Source: a virus
Virus record (IMG/VR): IMGVR_UViG_3300044691_000291
Span: 1 to 45,798 of that record
Direction: 5' to 3' (one strand)
DNA: 45,798 bases
This document shows, in pieces, positions 8,522 through 16,918 of the stretch. A model generated the notes under the pieces. The model was given only the letters and a program-made list of their open reading frames with translations, was not told where the DNA came from and made no database searches. The translations under genes and the position numbers were made by a program. Numbering within the stretch: the first letter of the stretch is position 1; each line of letters begins with the position of its first letter.

Positions 8522-8877
8522 GTTAGTAACTCCTTGCTCCACACTGTCAGTGGCAATTCTTTATATCCAAGTCGTTTAATGTAATCGGCCATTTGCGCGT
8601 CTTTCGCGAACACCAACAATTGCGTGAGTCCTTCTTTGAACGCTTCGAGTTCCGCTCTTTTTACCAGCATGTTCAGCACGGTAGTGTTGCGCCAGGGCTT
8701 ATCGACGAAAACTCCTTCGACATGCGCCGGTGAAACCAGAAAGATGCGGCCAATGATGCCCACTACATCGTTGCGCGCGACGATAGCTACCGACCGCTTC
8801 GGGTCAGGCGTGAATCCATCACCTATTTTTTTGAGCAGATGAAATTCGCTGGGTTCGAGGCGGTGAATATCGAGCAT
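8506..8877 (-). CDS. GNAT-fold acetyltransferase-like protein (123 aa)
   Basis: The order of strands and helices follows the N-acetyltransferase fold: a 'VAIVARNDVVGIIGRIFL' strand pair, a 'VEGVFVDKPWRN' segment where the acetyl-CoA loop should lie, then helix, a 'QLLVFAKD' strand, helix and a C-terminal 'RLGYKELPLTVWSKEL'. The usual Q/R-x-x-G-x-G/A loop is degenerate, so catalysis is doubtful. GNAT-fold proteins recur beside head and ejection genes of podoviruses and may be structural. The start ATG at 8877 overlaps the stop of the 98-aa gene by one base; a longer frame to 8925 is not needed. Confidence 0.65.
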   Translation of the reverse strand: MLDIHRLEPSEFHLLKKIGDGFTPDPKRSVAIVARNDVVGIIGRIFLVSPAHVEGVFVDKPWRNTTVLNMLVKRAELEAFKEGLTQLLVFAKDAQMADYIKRLGYKELPLTVWSKELLTCQRP

Positions 8878-9173
8878 TAAAAAGAAGCGAGTCCTACACG
8901 TCTCCAGATTCCTACACCAACACACACATAGAGAAAATTTGCATCAAAAGCCATGTCGCCGGGCTGTCCTGCAAAGGCGCTGCTGGTGGGAACAGTGGCG
9001 CTCAGTTGCGGCGTGGCGTTGATGGCCCGCTCGACAGACTGGAACCACACTATGTGCGGGCGAGCTATGCCGGAAGAACCGATCGGCTCATCGTCTTTTC
9101 CTTTTTGTTTCGGAGCGTTGAAAGGTGTCTTTACTGAAAAAGGAGCTACAAGGGTGTTGCGTTGAATGGCCAT
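8877..9173 (-). CDS. Small structural protein of the connector/tail region (98 aa)
   Basis: This short gene is coupled on both sides: its ATG overlaps the previous stop by one base, and its stop overlaps the next start. The N-terminal third is polar. The C-terminal part (about 70-95, 'GQPGDMAFDANFLYVCVGVGIWRRVGL') is a short beta motif often seen in small phage proteins that bind the tail. The family was not recognised. A virion component or assembly factor is inferred from the position between the gp10-like gene and the ejection genes. Confidence 0.7.
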   Translation of the reverse strand: MAIQRNTLVAPFSVKTPFNAPKQKGKDDEPIGSSGIARPHIVWFQSVERAINATPQLSATVPTSSAFAGQPGDMAFDANFLYVCVGVGIWRRVGLASF

Positions 9174-10792
9174 CAGGCACTTCCAGGGGTGCTATCTAGG
9201 TATGCATCAACCACGCGCCAACCGATCGGATCACTCATGGTGATTTCAATATTAAAATCGCGCGGCATTCCCAACCGCTTCCACAGCACGCGCTTTTTGT
9301 ATTCGCCAATCTGCCCGCAGCCCCGAGTGATGTAGTCACTCCAGGAATGCGCTCCATCCGAGCTGTAGCGCAGACTCATTTTCGGTTCGCGCACGTAACT
9401 CCCACCAAGGTTGGCCAGCAAATTACCGATAGGCGAAACCTGCACGTTCCAGGAAATCATTCCCTGCGGAACGAGTCCTGAAGAGTTGCTCAGCGGCAGT
9501 GACTGCGGATAAAACGAATTGAATGGCACCAGTGTGGCGGAAAGCACTCCAAAAATATCTACTGTCACGCGCCAGGAAGTTGTCCCATCGGTGGAGTTTA
9601 AGAATAGTAGTTGCCCCAAGCCGCTGCCGGGATCGGTGGTAAGCACGCCAACATCGGAAACACCCAGCGCCCAGATAACCCCGTTGGGATCTTGCAGCAA
9701 AACATTTAGCGGAGGTGTGTCGCCGGACAGCGGTGGAACGGGACCGATGCCGGTCTCCACATAGACTTGTAATTGCGAGTGATGCTGGCGTTTCTGTTCG
9801 CTACTGATATGCGGTGCTCGGCGCAGCCGGTGAATCAATGCGCCATTCTCGGTTGCAAAACTCCACGAACCGTCTGGATTCTGAAAAGGCACATGCATTT
9901 CGTAGATAAGGTTTTGCGTGGAATCGCCCACCAGATGTTTGCCGAAGTTGAAGGTGTGGCACTGGTAAGGCAGGGCTTGATAGGTTCCATTGATTTGCTG
10001 CCACGATCCGCGCTGGTGCCACATGCTGGTGGCCACGTCATAAACCCAGTTGACGCTCGCGGTAGAGAAGCACATCACATAAAAGTCGTGCCCTTGATCC
10101 TGATAGCTGAAGCACACACAATCGTCCATGCGCGAGTAACTCTGAATCGCAAACTCCAAAGCATGATTACTGACTCTCTGCGGAACATAGCCGTTGGCCC
10201 TGAAAACTTTGCCATGCCCGCGCTCATCGGCCCCCAGCCAAAATGCTGTGTTATCCAGCAACACGGTGGAAAATTCCGCAGCGGTGCCTTGATCCATGTC
10301 GCTGCCGGGAACGACATCGAACGGAAAGATGTTCCCTGAATCGTAGTACCACACCGATTTGGTGTCGCTTTGAAAGAAGATTTCGCGATGCACCACGGCC
10401 ATGGAAACGATGTTGTCGGGAAACACCGAAACGATAGCTGAACCATTGGTTACGTAGTCGTTGGCATCGAGGGGCGCGGAAACGTAAAACAGTTTGGTGT
10501 TCTTGATAGTCACCAAAAAGAAATCATCACAGATGCCGACTTGCGCGACTGGCCCGCTAAACGTTGCTGCGGGGATTTGCGTCAACACATTGGCGGTTAG
10601 ATCAAAAACGTATGCCGAGCCACCGCTGCCGAGTAAAAGCTGTTGCGGGCTGGCCGCCATGGTAACTGGCAAAGCGTCGTTGGCGACCGTTCCCCAACTG
10701 GTGACTAATCCGGCTGCCGATACTTCGCAGAAAGCGTTATCCATGACCGAGAATGTCCGTCCAGTGATGGTGAATAAGCCGCGGATGCTCAT
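9173..10792 (-). CDS. Head-completion / tail-stopper protein, gp10-like, C-terminal part (539 aa)
   Basis: The start is the ATG at 10792, which overlaps the upstream stop as ATGA. The frame itself stays open to 11161, but that extension is the shadow of the neighbouring gene. The protein is a run of beta-propeller-like repeats ('RGLFTITGRTFSVMDNAFCEV', 'PQQLLLGSGGSAYVFDL', 'VGICDDFFLVTIKNTKLFYVSA', 'FWLGADERGHGKVFRANGYVPQRVS', 'VNWVYDVATSMWHQRGSWQQ'). These match the pattern of P22 gp10-type DNA stabilisation proteins. The C-terminal 150 residues include 'MSLRYSSDGAHSW', 'GEYKKRVLWKRLG' and 'NIEITMSDPIGWRV.DAYLD', a common podoviral tail-hub ending. The usual N-terminus of the family ('VNLYPELDE....LLPTPG') is encoded in the preceding gene instead. 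Confidence 0.78.
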   Translation of the reverse strand: MSIRGLFTITGRTFSVMDNAFCEVSAAGLVTSWGTVANDALPVTMAASPQQLLLGSGGSAYVFDLTANVLTQIPAATFSGPVAQVGICDDFFLVTIKNTKLFYVSAPLDANDYVTNGSAIVSVFPDNIVSMAVVHREIFFQSDTKSVWYYDSGNIFPFDVVPGSDMDQGTAAEFSTVLLDNTAFWLGADERGHGKVFRANGYVPQRVSNHALEFAIQSYSRMDDCVCFSYQDQGHDFYVMCFSTASVNWVYDVATSMWHQRGSWQQINGTYQALPYQCHTFNFGKHLVGDSTQNLIYEMHVPFQNPDGSWSFATENGALIHRLRRAPHISSEQKRQHHSQLQVYVETGIGPVPPLSGDTPPLNVLLQDPNGVIWALGVSDVGVLTTDPGSGLGQLLFLNSTDGTTSWRVTVDIFGVLSATLVPFNSFYPQSLPLSNSSGLVPQGMISWNVQVSPIGNLLANLGGSYVREPKMSLRYSSDGAHSWSDYITRGCGQIGEYKKRVLWKRLGMPRDFNIEITMSDPIGWRVVDAYLDSTPGSA

Positions 10793-11712
10793 ACGAAAGA
10801 CGCCATAATTGCGGCAGCGGTGCTCAAGAATGTCGGGAATCCGGCATCTAGATTGTTCCAGGGCGCTGCATAAGCCCCTGAAGGGGAAGTAAAGATAAAG
10901 CCTCCATCCGATCGCGCAGCCACGAAAGATAGAAGGCCGCCCTGAAGGTAAAACGGAGCGGGAACACTGAACCCATTGGTTCCTGCCGCGATGAAACTGA
11001 GTACGAAAGCGTCCGCCGAAGTCGTGATGGTCGGTGCTATCTGTATCGCCGCTGGTGCAACGGTCCCGTAAGCCAACTGATCGAGCGCGGAGACTCCCCG
11101 GACGGCGAGAAATGTCATTGTGCCGATATCTACGCTGTGCACATTTGTACCGGCAGACCACGTCATATCTATTGCGAACGCGCTAGAGACGCCGGTCGCC
11201 GCAGGGAAAGGCACTGTGGCCTTGCCGTAAAAAACCTGATACCCGAACGAAGTAAAAGATGTACTGGCCGGCCCGGTATAAGGAATCATCGGCGTCAATG
11301 GTGCCCACGAAGCCAATGGTCCGTGGTCAGCGATTGAATCAACCGTGCCGGTGGTGCCGGTGAAGTTGTAAAAAACTAAAATAAACATCATGTCGCCAAC
11401 CTGAATAGCGACAGGCGGCTGGACATACTGCCCACCGGCTGGCGGCAGCGCCAGCACACCTGTAACGGTTTGGCCGACAATTAATCCACCATGAGGAATG
11501 TTGTAGGCAAATAGCGGGGTAGGATTAAACGTCGGCGGTGGAGGCACAAACTGCGCAAACTTCTTTGTGCCCGGAGTTGGCAAAAGAATGATAGGTGAAT
11601 TGCCAGCTCCGCTTTCGTCCAACTCTGGATAAAGGTTTACACAAGCTTGGGCGTCGGCGTTTACCGAGGGCAATGTGTACGCTGGTCCACACAAACCGAA
11701 TCGCGGACTCAC
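10789..11712 (-). CDS. Head-completion protein N-terminal part fused to a beta-sandwich domain (307 aa)
   Basis: The first 50 residues ('AYTLPSVNADAQACVNLYPEL', 'LLPTPGTKKFAQF') are the characteristic N-terminus of gp10-like stabilisation proteins. In relatives this runs straight into 'RGLFTINGR', but here that sequence opens the next gene. Residues 55-307 are instead a separate domain: 'GDMMFILVFYNF', 'FTSFGYQVFYGKA', 'DIGTMTFLAVRGVSALDQLA', 'TTSADAFVLSFIAAG', 'LLSFVAARSDGG'. This is the layout of a beta-sandwich module frequent in secreted proteins of soil bacteria, and a related module occurs in the 991-aa tail protein. GTG at 11712 overlaps the upstream stop (GTGA), and the stop overlaps the next ATG. 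The domain was probably inserted and the gene split in two. Confidence 0.72.
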   Translation of the reverse strand: MSPRFGLCGPAYTLPSVNADAQACVNLYPELDESGAGNSPIILLPTPGTKKFAQFVPPPPTFNPTPLFAYNIPHGGLIVGQTVTGVLALPPAGGQYVQPPVAIQVGDMMFILVFYNFTGTTGTVDSIADHGPLASWAPLTPMIPYTGPASTSFTSFGYQVFYGKATVPFPAATGVSSAFAIDMTWSAGTNVHSVDIGTMTFLAVRGVSALDQLAYGTVAPAAIQIAPTITTSADAFVLSFIAAGTNGFSVPAPFYLQGGLLSFVAARSDGGFIFTSPSGAYAAPWNNLDAGFPTFLSTAAAIMASFV

Positions 11713-12677
11713 TTGGTTTCGCCATTCAGCCAGTTAAAATACCCGCCGCCGCGCCCGCCAGGAATGCCTGAATCGCGTGTCACGATCCTTGGTGATGTGG
11801 AGTTCATGCCCTGAATCAAGGCCTTGCCGCGCCGCGCAGCTTCGGCCAGCATCAACACTTTTGCGGTGGGCACGTCATAGCTGGGGCAAAGACTTTCTGC
11901 CAGCGAATAGGTGATGGCGTCGCGATAGCCTTGCGGCAAAAAGAATGGATAAGTCAGGTCGGGAATGTCCGCGAGGTTTACTTCTGTTTCGAGTTCCAGG
12001 ATGTACGGAGCGCTCTGGATGGGCCACAGGAATATTTGCCCGTTGGGAAAGTCCGGGGAATAGTACAAATCCGTGGGCACGCTGGAAGTAATCTGCGTGA
12101 CGGTGTTATTCGCCCACCAGTCATCATCGCGAATGTTGGGCCGAGAAACTTTGACGCCGTTCTGGATGATGCTAGCGCTTAGAATCTTTACCGGCCGCTG
12201 CGTGGCAGTCGCAAAGGTAGGGATGGGGTTACCAGTAAAAACCGATTTTGCGGTAGTCTGCGCTTGCGCGGCCACGTCAGGATTGCTGCTTACTACCTGA
12301 AAATTAGTCGGTGTTGCGGCAATGATGAAAGCCCCGGAAACGTTGAACACCGCATTGAGACAACCGGCAATGTCGACAAACTGGCCCAGCTTGAAAGTGT
12401 TCTGGGCGGCGTAAAGAGCTACGCCACCTGTAATAGCCGCAGAAGTGATGATCGCCGCTTGGCCGATGGTCAGCGGTGAGACACTCGGCACCAGCACGTA
12501 CTGATTGAAATCAATCGCAAAGATATTGAGTTTTTCGGCATTCCAAGCATCGAGCAGGCGATTCAGCTTGGACAGGCCAAAGGCAGTATCTTCTGCGGCC
12601 AGAGGTTCCCCGGCAGCAAAGATTCCAGCTTCTAATATTGCGTCTGAAATTAAATCCAGGGCGGTGATCGGCGGCAT
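11709..12677 (-). CDS. Head-to-tail joining protein, gp4-like (322 aa)
   Basis: Residues 1-55 ('ALDLISDAILEAGIFAAGEPLAAEDTAFGLSKLNRLLDAWNAEKL') are the conserved helical start of podoviral tail accessory factors of the gp4 type, which bind under the portal. Residues 80-160 look like an inserted small beta domain. Residues 170-270 return to the family ('ISRPNIRDDDWWANN', 'PTDLYYSPDFPNGQIFLWP', 'LELETEVNLADIPDLTYPFFLPQGYRDAITYSLAESLCPSY'). The end is helical and then Gly/Arg-rich. It is the first gene of the connector block and overlaps the gp10-like gene by 4 nt. Confidence 0.78.
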   Translation of the reverse strand: MPPITALDLISDAILEAGIFAAGEPLAAEDTAFGLSKLNRLLDAWNAEKLNIFAIDFNQYVLVPSVSPLTIGQAAIITSAAITGGVALYAAQNTFKLGQFVDIAGCLNAVFNVSGAFIIAATPTNFQVVSSNPDVAAQAQTTAKSVFTGNPIPTFATATQRPVKILSASIIQNGVKVSRPNIRDDDWWANNTVTQITSSVPTDLYYSPDFPNGQIFLWPIQSAPYILELETEVNLADIPDLTYPFFLPQGYRDAITYSLAESLCPSYDVPTAKVLMLAEAARRGKALIQGMNSTSPRIVTRDSGIPGGRGGGYFNWLNGETK

Positions 12678-12719
12678 GTGAAGGAGCGTCGGAAATAAAA
12701 CGCTCCCCGGTGAAAACTC

Positions 12720-13046
12720 TTACTGCTTTTGATTGGTGCTGATGAGGTAGAACACCGCGCCGTGCGGAGCGTTCTTGGCGGCCCAGTCCTCATTCACTTC
12801 AATGGTGCATTGACCTTTCGGCGTGTTCCCGGCAACGAGCTGCTCTTCTTTTCTGATGTTGCCGTCGTGGGTCACATCCAGCGTAAGCACGGTGACGCCG
12901 CGCCGGGTGTGAGTGATTTCGCTGCAAACGAGGCGCGCGCGCATAGGCACGAATCGCTCGATGGGCTTTTCGTCCTTCGCTACTGTCTTCGCTTCGGTGG
13001 TGTCCAGCTCTTCTGCTTCTTTTTGTCTTCCTGTTGCGGTGCTCAT
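12720..13046 (-). CDS. Small conserved structural-region protein (108 aa)
   Basis: The start is the ATG at 13046, preceded by AAAAGGAC at good spacing. A longer frame to 13094 would run through a stem-loop and lacks a ribosome site. The first 35 residues are charged. Residues 38-100 form a beta-rich domain ('ARLVCSEITHTRRGVTVLTLDVTHD', 'AAPHGAVFYLIS'-like end). It lies between the 122-aa gene and the gp4-like gene. The family was not recognised; head decoration or connector assembly are possible roles. Confidence 0.65.
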   Translation of the reverse strand: MSTATGRQKEAEELDTTEAKTVAKDEKPIERFVPMRARLVCSEITHTRRGVTVLTLDVTHDGNIRKEEQLVAGNTPKGQCTIEVNEDWAAKNAPHGAVFYLISTNQKQ

Positions 13047-13060
13047 GGTAGTCCTTTTCC

Positions 13061-13127
13061 GGCTGGCGTAGTTCCAGCCTAACCACGAGTCCATTTAGCA
13101 CGACCGTATCCGTGATTTCTATACGGT
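13061..13127. other. Two stem-loops in a 95-nt gap between capsid and connector genes
   Basis: Two perfect inverted repeats lie here: GGCTGG/CCAGCC (13061-13066 with 13074-13079) and ACCGTAT/ATACGGT (13103-13109 with 13121-13127). In the direction of late transcription neither is followed by a run of U. They may instead set mRNA stability or partial attenuation between the abundant coat-region genes and the connector genes. On the plus strand the second is followed by TTTTAAACGTATTTT, so it could stop antisense transcription. Confidence 0.5.
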
Positions 13128-13141
13128 TTTAAACGTATTTT

Positions 13142-13510
13142 CTAGCTGAACGTAATTCCGTTGGAGAACAGCACGTACCACAGCCCTTGATAGGCCATGA
13201 TCGTGAGCCCGGCGCCGCCGAATGCCGCGAAGGTCGCGGTATTCACATTGGCCGAGCCAGTCTTGAGCAGACCTGTAGCGGTGAGCGTATGCGCGAAGGC
13301 CGTCAGCGAAAGTATCTGAATGGTTTTGAAATCATCCTGCCCGGCTACCGGAGCGGTCAAAACCAAAGCTAGTGCCGCAGCGCGTGAGATGAATCTGCGC
13401 CCAGCAAGGCCCGGAGTTACCGCGGTGTCTGTAGCCAGTGCATGAAAAAGCGGATCGCCCACCAGCAACTGGTTTGCGGTGTCTCGCGTAAAAGCGCCAA
13501 GAGGTACCAT
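13142..13510 (-). CDS. Small protein following the coat gene, possible capsid decoration protein (122 aa)
   Basis: The ATG at 13510 is preceded by AAGGAG. The protein is small and Ala/Thr/Leu-rich, beta-predicted, with no Lys in the last two thirds ('AFAHTLTATGLLKTGSANVNTATFAAFGGAGLTIMAYQGLWYVLF'). This end resembles small phage proteins with a 'WYVLSSNGVTLS' tail, found beside coat genes. It has a strong ribosome site and its own gap on both sides, as expected for a product needed in many copies. Decoration or head fibre function is an inference. Confidence 0.65.
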   Translation of the reverse strand: MVPLGAFTRDTANQLLVGDPLFHALATDTAVTPGLAGRRFISRAAALALVLTAPVAGQDDFKTIQILSLTAFAHTLTATGLLKTGSANVNTATFAAFGGAGLTIMAYQGLWYVLFSNGITFS

Positions 13511-13601
13511 TGAGTCTCCTTAAATTTGTGGGGCATTGTTTGCGCGCACAACGCCCGCCAAAGCGCTCCCTCGGTGGAGTCTCTCGATGAGGGAATACGG
13601 A

Positions 13602-14348
13602 TTACTTGCTTTGCAGGACCACGAACTTACTGTTAGAAGCGTCCCAGGTCCAAATCATCGCCAGATTGATTACCGCAGTCACCGCCGTGGCAATGTTATT
13701 TGTCGCCGTGGTGGTAAATGCAGCATCGGGAATGACTGTGAACGAGCAGCCGCCACGAACTGTAGCGTTGCAGCCCACCGGAATACCCCAAGCGGTGATG
13801 GCATTCGTTCCGGTGATATGGAACAAAGGCCCGCTGGGAGTTGTGGTGCCAGCTACCGAAGCCACCGCAGTCGTAACTACCTCGGGTATGCTGGTGCCAT
13901 TGCTGAATCCGGGAACGAAAGTCAGCGTTACCGAGGAGCAAATCCACTGATTCCCGTTCTTGTAATTAACGATTGGCGTAGCTACTACATTGGCCAGCAC
14001 GCAAGTGCCTTGCGGATCAAAAGCTGAGAACCAGCTCGGGCGCCCAGCCAGCACCATGTTGCTTGCTGAGTGAGCCGCCGCACCGGTGCCGCCTTGCCCG
14101 CGAAGAACGGAAAGTGTCGTGCCGCTAATGGCCGTCACCGTCAGCAATTCCCGATCAATGTAAATACTGGTGTTGTAGCTGTTGGTGCCTACGGTGATGC
14201 CCGTTGCGCTGGCCACTTGCAGGCTGGTCGCATTGGCGGTCACGGCGGCAGACAACGAGGTTTGAGTGAGATTGTTTTGCTGCGCCTGTGCCAACATCGG
14301 AACGAGAAGCAGCGCGAGTGAGAGAACCGCTAGTTTTAGTGTTTTCAT
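13602..14348 (-). CDS. Secreted-type structural protein after the coat gene (248 aa)
   Basis: Residues 1-22 form a textbook Sec signal peptide (Lys-Thr-Leu-Lys, a long Leu core, Ala-Gln-Ala before Gln). Residues 25-105 contain 'TSLSAAVTANATSLQVASATGI', 'SIYIDRELLTVTAISGTTLSVLRGQGGT' and 'AHSASNMVLAGRP', a beta domain found repeatedly in phage structural genes. The C-terminal half has 'GNQWICSSVTLTF' and a small barrel-like end ('AMIWTWDASNSKFVVLQSK'). It lies 16 nt downstream of the coat gene. A head fibre or decoration protein is likely. A Sec signal directly after the coat gene is unexpected and is listed as a finding. Confidence 0.72.
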   Translation of the reverse strand: MKTLKLAVLSLALLLVPMLAQAQQNNLTQTSLSAAVTANATSLQVASATGITVGTNSYNTSIYIDRELLTVTAISGTTLSVLRGQGGTGAAAHSASNMVLAGRPSWFSAFDPQGTCVLANVVATPIVNYKNGNQWICSSVTLTFVPGFSNGTSIPEVVTTAVASVAGTTTPSGPLFHITGTNAITAWGIPVGCNATVRGGCSFTVIPDAAFTTTATNNIATAVTAVINLAMIWTWDASNSKFVVLQSK

Positions 14349-14364
14349 GGTCGTCAGTTTTCCT

Positions 14365-15600
14365 TTACGCGCAGAGGATTCTCACCGCGCAATTGTCCGG
14401 GTAGAGAGTTCCGAAACCATAGACGAGATCCCAGCGATTAATCATTCTGGATTGTGTTGGATCGAATGCGCGAATGAATCGGATGGAGATGCCGGTCTTG
14501 GGGTCACGCTTCTGGCTGATGATTTCCACTTTTTCCGGGCTTTCCAGCTTGACGCTGGCGAGCGCGAATGCTTCTTTGTGGATCACCAATCCTTGCGCAC
14601 CAGACTTGCCGTTTGGCGTGGCAGTGCCAGGGAACACGGTGATGGCCGCAGTATCCAGCGGCAGCGCATCAACGTTCTGGTATTGCGAGCCAGGGCCGTC
14701 AATTGCCGGTGAAATCTGCAACAAATCCACGCCACCGCCCAACGCAACCAGCGGCTGAGTAACCACGAATTGCTTTAACACCGTGGTCAGCACTGTGCGG
14801 GTCATCGGGTTGACTTGGTTGACCGCAGCAATGTTGAACACATCGCCTTGGTTAATCGTGTCACCGGCAGTGAGGTTCACCAGCAGAGTCGAACCAGACT
14901 GATTCGAGCCCTTGACCGTAAACGTGGTGGCTACCGTTCCGGCAGTGTGGCGAGACAACGACATCGACTCATACCACTCGAAGCCATTCAGTTTTCCGAG
15001 CGAACCTTCCTTAAAGGCTCTACTGATTTCACTCGATGGATTGAATAGCGACTGCACTTGCGGAACGATGGCGGTGCTTACCGCGGGCGGGATGACGAGC
15101 CCCTTTTCACCGCTCGGCGGGCAAGCCAACTCGATTAAGCGTTGACGCGCCTGCATCACCGTTGTTGTGCTGGTCGGATCGATGCCCAGAACTCCCACGA
15201 TATTGTTGGTGTTCTGGTAAGCAAACAGCGCTGCATCGGAATCCACCTGCTGAGCTAACTGCGCTGCGGCCGGCTCGATGTACTGTCTGCTGATTTCCTC
15301 GTTGTTGCGCTCCATTTCGAGCGCTTTTTCCACCGAGTCCCACTCAAAGTCAATGCCCTTGATTTGGTTGACACTGACGGTGGTGGTGCGCCGGCTGATC
15401 GCTTGCGGGGTATAAGCCAAGCCCGTGCGCACCGTGTACTTTTGCGGGAGCTTTATTTGCGTGCTGCTACCGATGGCAAAGTCTTTCTCAAATTCCTTTG
15501 TCCATTCGGTATTGAAAAATTGGGCGACTTCCAGCTTGTTCGTCAACAGACGAAGCGCTTCCATCGCCACCCAATTTGAAAATACAAATTGGTTAGCCAA
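14365..15600 (-). CDS. Major capsid protein, P22 coat-like (411 aa)
   Basis: The N-terminal segment ('FSNWVAMEALRLLTNKLEVAQFFNTEWTKEF', then 'GSSTQIKLPQKYTVRTG') and the spine helix region ('IDFEWDSVEKALEMERNNEEISRQYIEPAAAQLAQQVDSDAA') match the HK97-fold coat proteins of P22-like podoviruses. The mid-part (about 225-330) would be the inserted beta domain, and the end has 'IIHKEAFALAS..LE.P' and 'IRFIRAFDPTQSRMINRWDLVYGFGTLYP', typical of the family. Length fits (P22 gp5 has 430 aa). The start codon is TTG at 15600 with AAGGAAAAGG upstream, an unusual choice for the most abundant virion protein. It is flanked by the scaffold gene and a secreted-type decoration gene. Confidence 0.9.
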   Translation of the reverse strand: MANQFVFSNWVAMEALRLLTNKLEVAQFFNTEWTKEFEKDFAIGSSTQIKLPQKYTVRTGLAYTPQAISRRTTTVSVNQIKGIDFEWDSVEKALEMERNNEEISRQYIEPAAAQLAQQVDSDAALFAYQNTNNIVGVLGIDPTSTTTVMQARQRLIELACPPSGEKGLVIPPAVSTAIVPQVQSLFNPSSEISRAFKEGSLGKLNGFEWYESMSLSRHTAGTVATTFTVKGSNQSGSTLLVNLTAGDTINQGDVFNIAAVNQVNPMTRTVLTTVLKQFVVTQPLVALGGGVDLLQISPAIDGPGSQYQNVDALPLDTAAITVFPGTATPNGKSGAQGLVIHKEAFALASVKLESPEKVEIISQKRDPKTGISIRFIRAFDPTQSRMINRWDLVYGFGTLYPDNCAVRILCA

Positions 15601-15622
15601 GACCTTTTCCTTTTTCTAGCGC

Positions 15623-16636
15623 TTATTTGAGGGCGGCTAGTGCCTTACGATTGGCGGCTGCCATGTAAGCGGCCACATCGTCGTCGGCCACCGCCTTATC
15701 CACGTCGTCAACGGCAGATGAGCCTCTGCCGCCAATCTCACGCGCGGGCGGTGGTGTTTTTGTGGTTTTCAGCTGAGGTTCGGTTGAGGTAGGAGTTTTT
15801 ACGGGTTCGCCGGATAGCTTTGTTTCCAGTTTCGCGAGTTCACGAGCGGCAGCGATGGGATGCAATGCGCCGATGCGCTCTAAGTCATTCCGATCCTTCC
15901 CGAAATGATAGAGAATGTCCGCACCAAGGTCACTATCAAGAATCCACGCATCAAGCACAGAGCCGGGAGCTATGCGGCTGCCCGGACCTTTTTTGTCGTC
16001 CAGCGCGACTTCGGCAAAATCCGCGTATTTCTCGGAAGCCTTGGTTACGCGCCCATTCCAACTATCCAGAAGGACTTTGTTTTTCTGTGCGATGAGTGCT
16101 TCTTGCCGCTGCTTTTCCTCATTTTTCCGGTATTCCGTGAATTTCTGCTCGGCTTTCCAGTCGATGAGGTCTTCGTTGTACTCTTCCCAATTCTTGTATC
16201 TCGGCTGACCGTCTTTGTCTTTGTCTTCAAGCACCGGCTTGGCCCGCATCTTCTCGGTTTTGGCTGTTGGCTCTTCGACCGGAGCTGAAGTCTCTTTAGG
16301 CGCGGTCTTGCTCGCAGCCAATTGATCTTCCAGCTCCCTGACACGGGCACGTAGTTCTTTGTGTCCCATCGAACCTACGCCGGTCTTGCTCGGCTTCGGG
16401 TCTTGCTCCTGTGGTGGTGCCTCGGGGTCCGCCTCCGTGGCCGGTTCAGCCCCATCAGCCGGTACCTTCTCGGCTGGTTTGGGCTCGGACGAAACTTTTG
16501 CTTCTTTCTTCGGCAACTCACCGGTCATGCGCCAATGCGCATCCTGCTTTTCGGTGAGTTCGGTGATGTCTTTGTACTCGACTGGCGCCGGTGTTGCCGG
16601 TACGACTACTGGGACCGGTGTTGCTTCGGTTTCCAT
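15623..16636 (-). CDS. Scaffolding protein (337 aa)
   Basis: The protein is highly charged and has almost no Cys. The Pro/Glu/Ala-rich N-terminus (about 1-85) is followed by coiled coils (about 90-110 and 165-215, rich in Lys, Glu, Gln) and a basic-acidic C-terminal tail. It lies directly upstream of the coat gene, as do scaffold genes in P22-like phages. The ATG at 16636 has AAGGAG at good spacing. 'YKNWEEYNEDLIDWKAEQKF' recurs in scaffold-like phage proteins. It would guide procapsid assembly and then leave. Confidence 0.82.
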   Translation of the reverse strand: METEATPVPVVVPATPAPVEYKDITELTEKQDAHWRMTGELPKKEAKVSSEPKPAEKVPADGAEPATEADPEAPPQEQDPKPSKTGVGSMGHKELRARVRELEDQLAASKTAPKETSAPVEEPTAKTEKMRAKPVLEDKDKDGQPRYKNWEEYNEDLIDWKAEQKFTEYRKNEEKQRQEALIAQKNKVLLDSWNGRVTKASEKYADFAEVALDDKKGPGSRIAPGSVLDAWILDSDLGADILYHFGKDRNDLERIGALHPIAAARELAKLETKLSGEPVKTPTSTEPQLKTTKTPPPAREIGGRGSSAVDDVDKAVADDDVAAYMAAANRKALAALK

Positions 16637-16645
16637 TATTTCTCC

Positions 16646-16918
16646 TTAATCAACATCCACTTGGTGCTCACACAAAAGCGTGCCTTCTTTGCCTTGCGCG
16701 TCAGGACCTTCCACGGAGCGCCAGGCGTATTGCGCGGAACAAAATGGTGAAGGCTTTACGGGGATGGCATCAACCACCACAGGCTTGCCTGCCAGTTCTT
16801 TGGGGATATCTTTTTTGGCAATGGCATCGAGCGGGTAACGGAGCCACATGTTTTCGCAGGACCACAGTTTTTCTTTGTCGCTGGTCAGATGGACAATTAC
16901 TACCGGGCGCATCGTCAC
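16646..16918 (-). CDS. Small protein between portal and scaffold (90 aa)
   Basis: The GTG at 16918 overlaps the portal stop (GTGA); an internal ATG at 16912 is the alternative. The protein is beta-rich at the start ('RPVVIVHLTSDKEKLWSCENMWLRYPLDAIA') and has three Cys spread over its length. The family was not recognised. The coupled position suggests a minor head assembly role. Confidence 0.65.
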   Translation of the reverse strand: MTMRPVVIVHLTSDKEKLWSCENMWLRYPLDAIAKKDIPKELAGKPVVVDAIPVKPSPFCSAQYAWRSVEGPDAQGKEGTLLCEHQVDVD

